A stretch of DNA of 64,000 nucleotides from Mytilus galloprovincialis. Lineage: Eukaryota; Mollusca; Bivalvia; Mytilida; Mytilidae. This document shows positions 60,371-64,000 of this stretch, one piece after another. The DNA is taken from positions 2,321,112 through 2,385,111 of the forward strand of contig NC_134842.1 in the NCBI RefSeq assembly GCF_965363235.1. The letters run 5' to 3'. The first letter of the stretch is position 1. Each line of letters opens with the position of its first letter. Position numbers and translations under genes: made by a program. The notes below the pieces were generated by a model. That model was not told where the DNA came from and searched no databases. It saw nothing but the letters and a program-made list of their open reading frames with translations.

Positions 60371-60659
60371 GTCAACAATCAAGCCTGTATATGGAGTAAA
60401 TATCTCCAAATTGATAGGATATTCCAGGGTTTGTATGTCCTTATATGATTTCCTTGATAGAGGGTTGCTGCTCACATCTGACGCAAGGAAGCCATTAAAC
60501 CAAAAGTTCCAAATGGTGAAGTTGAAATCATACATTCGTAAATTTTACGGACACCATCACCAGTTGGTTGACTGTAATGGAATTTCCTTTTCACAGATGA
60601 TATTGGATATGTTCCATATGTTATAACTATAATTCCCTTTTAAATGTGACCAAGCAAAT

Positions 60660-60880
60660 TAAGACTTTTTACCGGGTTTGTAATAACATGAGCAACATGA
60701 CATGTGCCACGTGTGGAGCAGAATCTGCTAACCTTTTCAGAGCACCTGAGATCACCCCCAGTTTTTGTAGGGGTTAATGTTGCTTAGTGTTTAGTTTTCT
60801 ATGTTTTGTCTTGTGTACTATTGTTTGTTAGTCTCTTTTTTAAGCCATGGCAGTGTCAGTTTATTTTTTATCCCTCTTTT
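60660..60880 (+). repeat. Interspersed repeat fragment 'ACCGGGTTTGTAATAACATG'
   Basis: Landmarks are ACCGGGTTTGTAATAACATG, GCACCTGAGATCACCCC, TAGTTTTCTATGTTTTGTC and AGCCATGGCAGTGTCAGTTT. I recall this sequence as a recurrent segment in mussel genomic DNA. There is only one copy in this window and its class is unknown. Confidence 0.5.
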
Positions 60881-61124
60881 TTAAACCACTCAATGCATTA
60901 ATGAAATAAAAACACCAGATTCTTTCATTTGTATTTTTATTATATCAACATGTGTATATTCAATGAACATATAGATTAACAAAATACCTGATAATAAACC
61001 AGTTATAGCACACTTTGATACTGTGTATACATAATTGGTATCAGTGTCACATTGCTTATGGTTGTTCAGTTACCTAGGGAAGCACCTTGTTATCTCATCT
61101 ACAGATAGGTTCTAACAAGAATGT

Positions 61125-61560
61125 GTCCAAAGTACATGGATGCCCCACTAGCACTATCATTTTTCATGTTCAATGGACAGTGAAATTGCATAAAAAATCT
61201 AATTTGGCATTAAAATTATAAAGATCATATCATATGGAACATGTGCACTAAGTTTCAAGTTGATTGGACTTCAACTTCATCAAAAACTACCTTGACCAAA
61301 AACTTTAACCTGAAACTCCCACTTTCATTTATTATGTTCAGTGGACCGTGAAATTGGGGTCAAAAGACTAATTTGGCTTTAAAATTAAAAAGATCATATC
61401 ATAAGCAACAAGTGTACTAAGTTTCAAGTTGATTGGACTTCAGCTTCATCAAAAACTACCTTGACCAAAAATTTAACCTGAACGGACGGACGCACAGACG
61501 AACAGAGCCACAGACCAGAAAACATAATGCCCCTCTACTATCATAGGAGGGGCATAAAAA
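61125..61560 (+). repeat. Interspersed repeat, 'GACGGACAGAC' family, with partial internal duplication
   Basis: Two consecutive partial units (TTCATGTTCAATGGACAGTG and TTATGTTCAGTGGACCGTG) each continue into AAGTTTCAAGTTGATTGGAC. They end in CAGACCAGAAAACATAATG and CCCCTCTACTATCATAGG. Related to 5290-5575 and 63775-64000. Confidence 0.75.
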
Positions 61561-62226
61561 AATCATATATTGATGGTTTTCAATGACTTCATCGGGTGTT
61601 ATGCACATTCTAATCTGACAAACATTATGAACTGCATGTTAAAAAGTTACAAGTTATTTAAAAAAAAAATCCCCAATTTTAAAGATGATTATAACTTGCC
61701 TCTTGCTGAGGGAATAGCATTACATAAATGGTGATAAGAAATAAGATTTTGTTTTACTATTGTCACACTTCTTCATTAAAGTTTTCCAGAAATGCAGAAT
61801 ACATGCAAGTACATATGAAATTTAGTTTTTGGATTAAAATTTTGTTGCATCAAATAAAAATTAATTTAGTGATTAGCATGATAAATCAGATACTAATTTT
61901 ACATCTAATTTACTTAACACAACTACCAATATCTTGGATTCCACAAACCCTCATGATAAAATTAACAATACACAACATATTATTCTTTTGAAATTTTATG
62001 AAATTATACACCAATCTCAATTTTTTTTATGAATGAGTAACACCATTTGACCAGAGGTCAATTTGCGTAAATTTTCACTGTGACATTATAGTATAAGCAT
62101 TGTAACATATGAAATAAATGGGAAAATGCAGTTATCTATGAAGTTATCTAAACACTATAAAAATATTGCACACGAATAAAATGTCAGAGGTTTTCAATTT
62201 ATAACCATTGAGTACAGTAATTAAAT

Positions 62227-63286
62227 ACAAGAGTGCACACACTGAAATGTCTCGCCTTCTTTACTAATCATTGATATTATGTTGATACTCCTAAATATAA
62301 AGCTTTATTACCACTGTCACATAAACTTAACATGGACCATGAAAATGAGGTCAAGGTCAGTTGAACCATATGCCAGGCAGACATGTACAGCTAACAATGC
62401 TTCCATACAACAAATATAGTTGACCTATTGCTTATAGTTTACGAAAATAGACCAAAACACAAAAACTTAACACTGAGCAATGAACCATGAAAACCAGGTC
62501 AAGGTCAAATAAAACCTGCACGACTGACATAGAGATTATAAAATATTTCCCTACACCAAATATAGTTGACCTATGACATATAGTATTAGATAAAAAGACC
62601 AAAACTCAAAAACTTAACTTTGACCACTGAACCATGAAAATGAGGCTAAGGTCAGATGACATCTGCCCGCTAGACATGTTACACCTTACAATCGTTCCTA
62701 TAACAAATATAGTAAACCTATTGCATAAAGTATGAGAAAAACAGACCAAAACACAAAAACTTAACTATAACCACTGAACCATGAAAATGAGGTCAAGGTC
62801 AGATGACACCTGGCAGTTGGACATGTACACCTTACAGTCCTTCCATACAACGAATATACTAGACCTTTTGCTTATAGTATCTGAGATATGGACTTGACCA
62901 CCAAAACTTAACCTTGTTCACTGATCCATGAAATGAGGTCGAGGTCAAGTGAAAACTGTCTGACGGGCATGAGGACCTTGCAAGGTACGCACATACTAAA
63001 TATAGATATCCTATTACTTACAGTAAGAGAGAATTTAACATTACAAAAAATCTGAACTTTTTTTTCAAGTAGTCACTGAACCATGAAAATGAGGTCAAGG
63101 ACAATGGACATGTGACTGACGGAAACTTTGTAACATGAGGCATCTATATACAAAATATGAAGCATCCAGGTCTTCCACCTTCTAAAATATATAGCTTTTA
63201 AGAAGTGAGCTAACACCGCCGCCGCCGCCATAGCCGCCGGATCACTATCCCTATGTCGAGCTTTCTGCAACAAAAGTTGCAGGCTC
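62227..63286 (+). mobile_element. Long interspersed element with a 3' hairpin, copy 2
   Basis: Same start (ACAAGAGTGCACAC), same body and same terminal hairpin region (63255-63286) as the element at 16472-17866. It has fewer internal tandem units, which explains most of the roughly 335-bp length difference. The last bases of the hairpin are lost. Confidence 0.75.
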
Positions 63287-63774
63287 AAAAAAAACTATAA
63301 ATCTGTCATAAATCTGGCTTTGATACTATTTTAAATTTACCTAACATTCACTAATAGTATCATCATTGTTGTTTTTCTTTCTTTCATCTTTTTATTTTGA
63401 ATTTTCATCGATTTTTTGATTTTTTGAGGTCATTCCCTCATTATTTTTAAACTAAATGTCATGACTGTGTTGTTCTATGATACAAAGACCAGACAGTTCA
63501 CACAATAAAACTGTGGCTGGAATCTCTTCATACAACATCTGTGGTACATAATGTTGTCCTCTCATACAACCATACACATGAATGTCATGTACAACAAAAC
63601 TAACATGTATTCTTTGGTTAATTATAGTCATTACACTACACTAGCTGTACGTCTTTGTTCCTTGAAATGGTAAGTAGTTTTAGAGCCCTGAGTACCTGTA
63701 ATATAAAAACAGTCAGTAAGTCTAAAGCCAGAGAAAATGTAGCATCAACAAATTTTAAAAATAAAAAATAACCA

Positions 63775-64000
63775 AGAATGTGTGTGTACCTAGTACACAG
63801 ATGCCCCATCCGCACTTTCACTTTCTATGTTCAATGGAAATGGGGTAAAACTCTAATTTGGCATTAAAATTAGAAAGATCATATCATAGGGAACATGTGT
63901 ACTAAGTTTTAAGTTCATTGAACTTTAACTTCATCAATAACTACCTCGACCAAACTCTATAACCTGAATCGGGACAGACGGAAGATCGAACAGACGAAAG
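63775..64000 (+). repeat. Interspersed repeat, 'GACGGACAGAC' family, cut by the window edge
   Basis: Third long member of the family at 5290-5575 and 61125-61560. It runs off the right edge in its GACAGACGGAAG part. Confidence 0.7.

Overview
The window looks like nuclear DNA of a bivalve mollusc, most likely a marine mussel (Mytilus type). It is AT-rich, has short exons separated by long repeat-filled introns, and carries many small interspersed repeats of kinds I recall from mussel genomes. This placement comes from pattern recognition, not from a search.

Layout: (1) 1-3186, plus strand, is the 3' part of a very large interferon-inducible-type GTPase (GVIN/URGCP family), open at the left edge. 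(2) 8972-35212, minus strand, is a complete 15-exon SFSWAP gene (suppressor-of-white-apricot splicing regulator, 799 aa). All 14 introns have GT-AG ends and matching phases. (3) 35448-43745, plus strand, is a complete 6-exon TMEM199/Vma12-like gene (196 aa, V-ATPase assembly). It starts 235 bp from SFSWAP in a divergent arrangement. (4) 48883-54446 (minus) and 54871-58560 (plus) are two head-to-head FBXO39-like F-box paralogues, each with three exons. The minus-strand copy (980 aa) has gained an acidic Asn/Asp/Glu-rich tail of about 555 aa that the plus-strand copy (428 aa) lacks. (5) 58561-64000 and the other intergenic stretches hold only repeats that I can support.

The most striking structure is a set of tandem arrays whose unit covers an exon-intron junction, so that splice sites are multiplied. 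SFSWAP exon 2 is followed by 11 extra copies of its 5' splice site (46-bp unit). SFSWAP exon 5 is followed by 12 extra copies (116-bp unit). F-box A exon 1 is followed by roughly 25 extra copies (52-bp unit). SFSWAP exon 14 has two extra copies of its 3' splice site (40-bp unit). In each case using the next site would bring in an in-frame stop. SFSWAP is known in Drosophila to regulate splicing of its own early introns, so two donor arrays and one acceptor array in this gene deserve attention. Other arrays (41-bp satellite in SFSWAP intron 7, 81-bp array in TMEM199 intron 5, a diverged array at about 58.8-60.4 kb) do not cover splice sites. Several short terminal-inverted-repeat elements lie in the introns.
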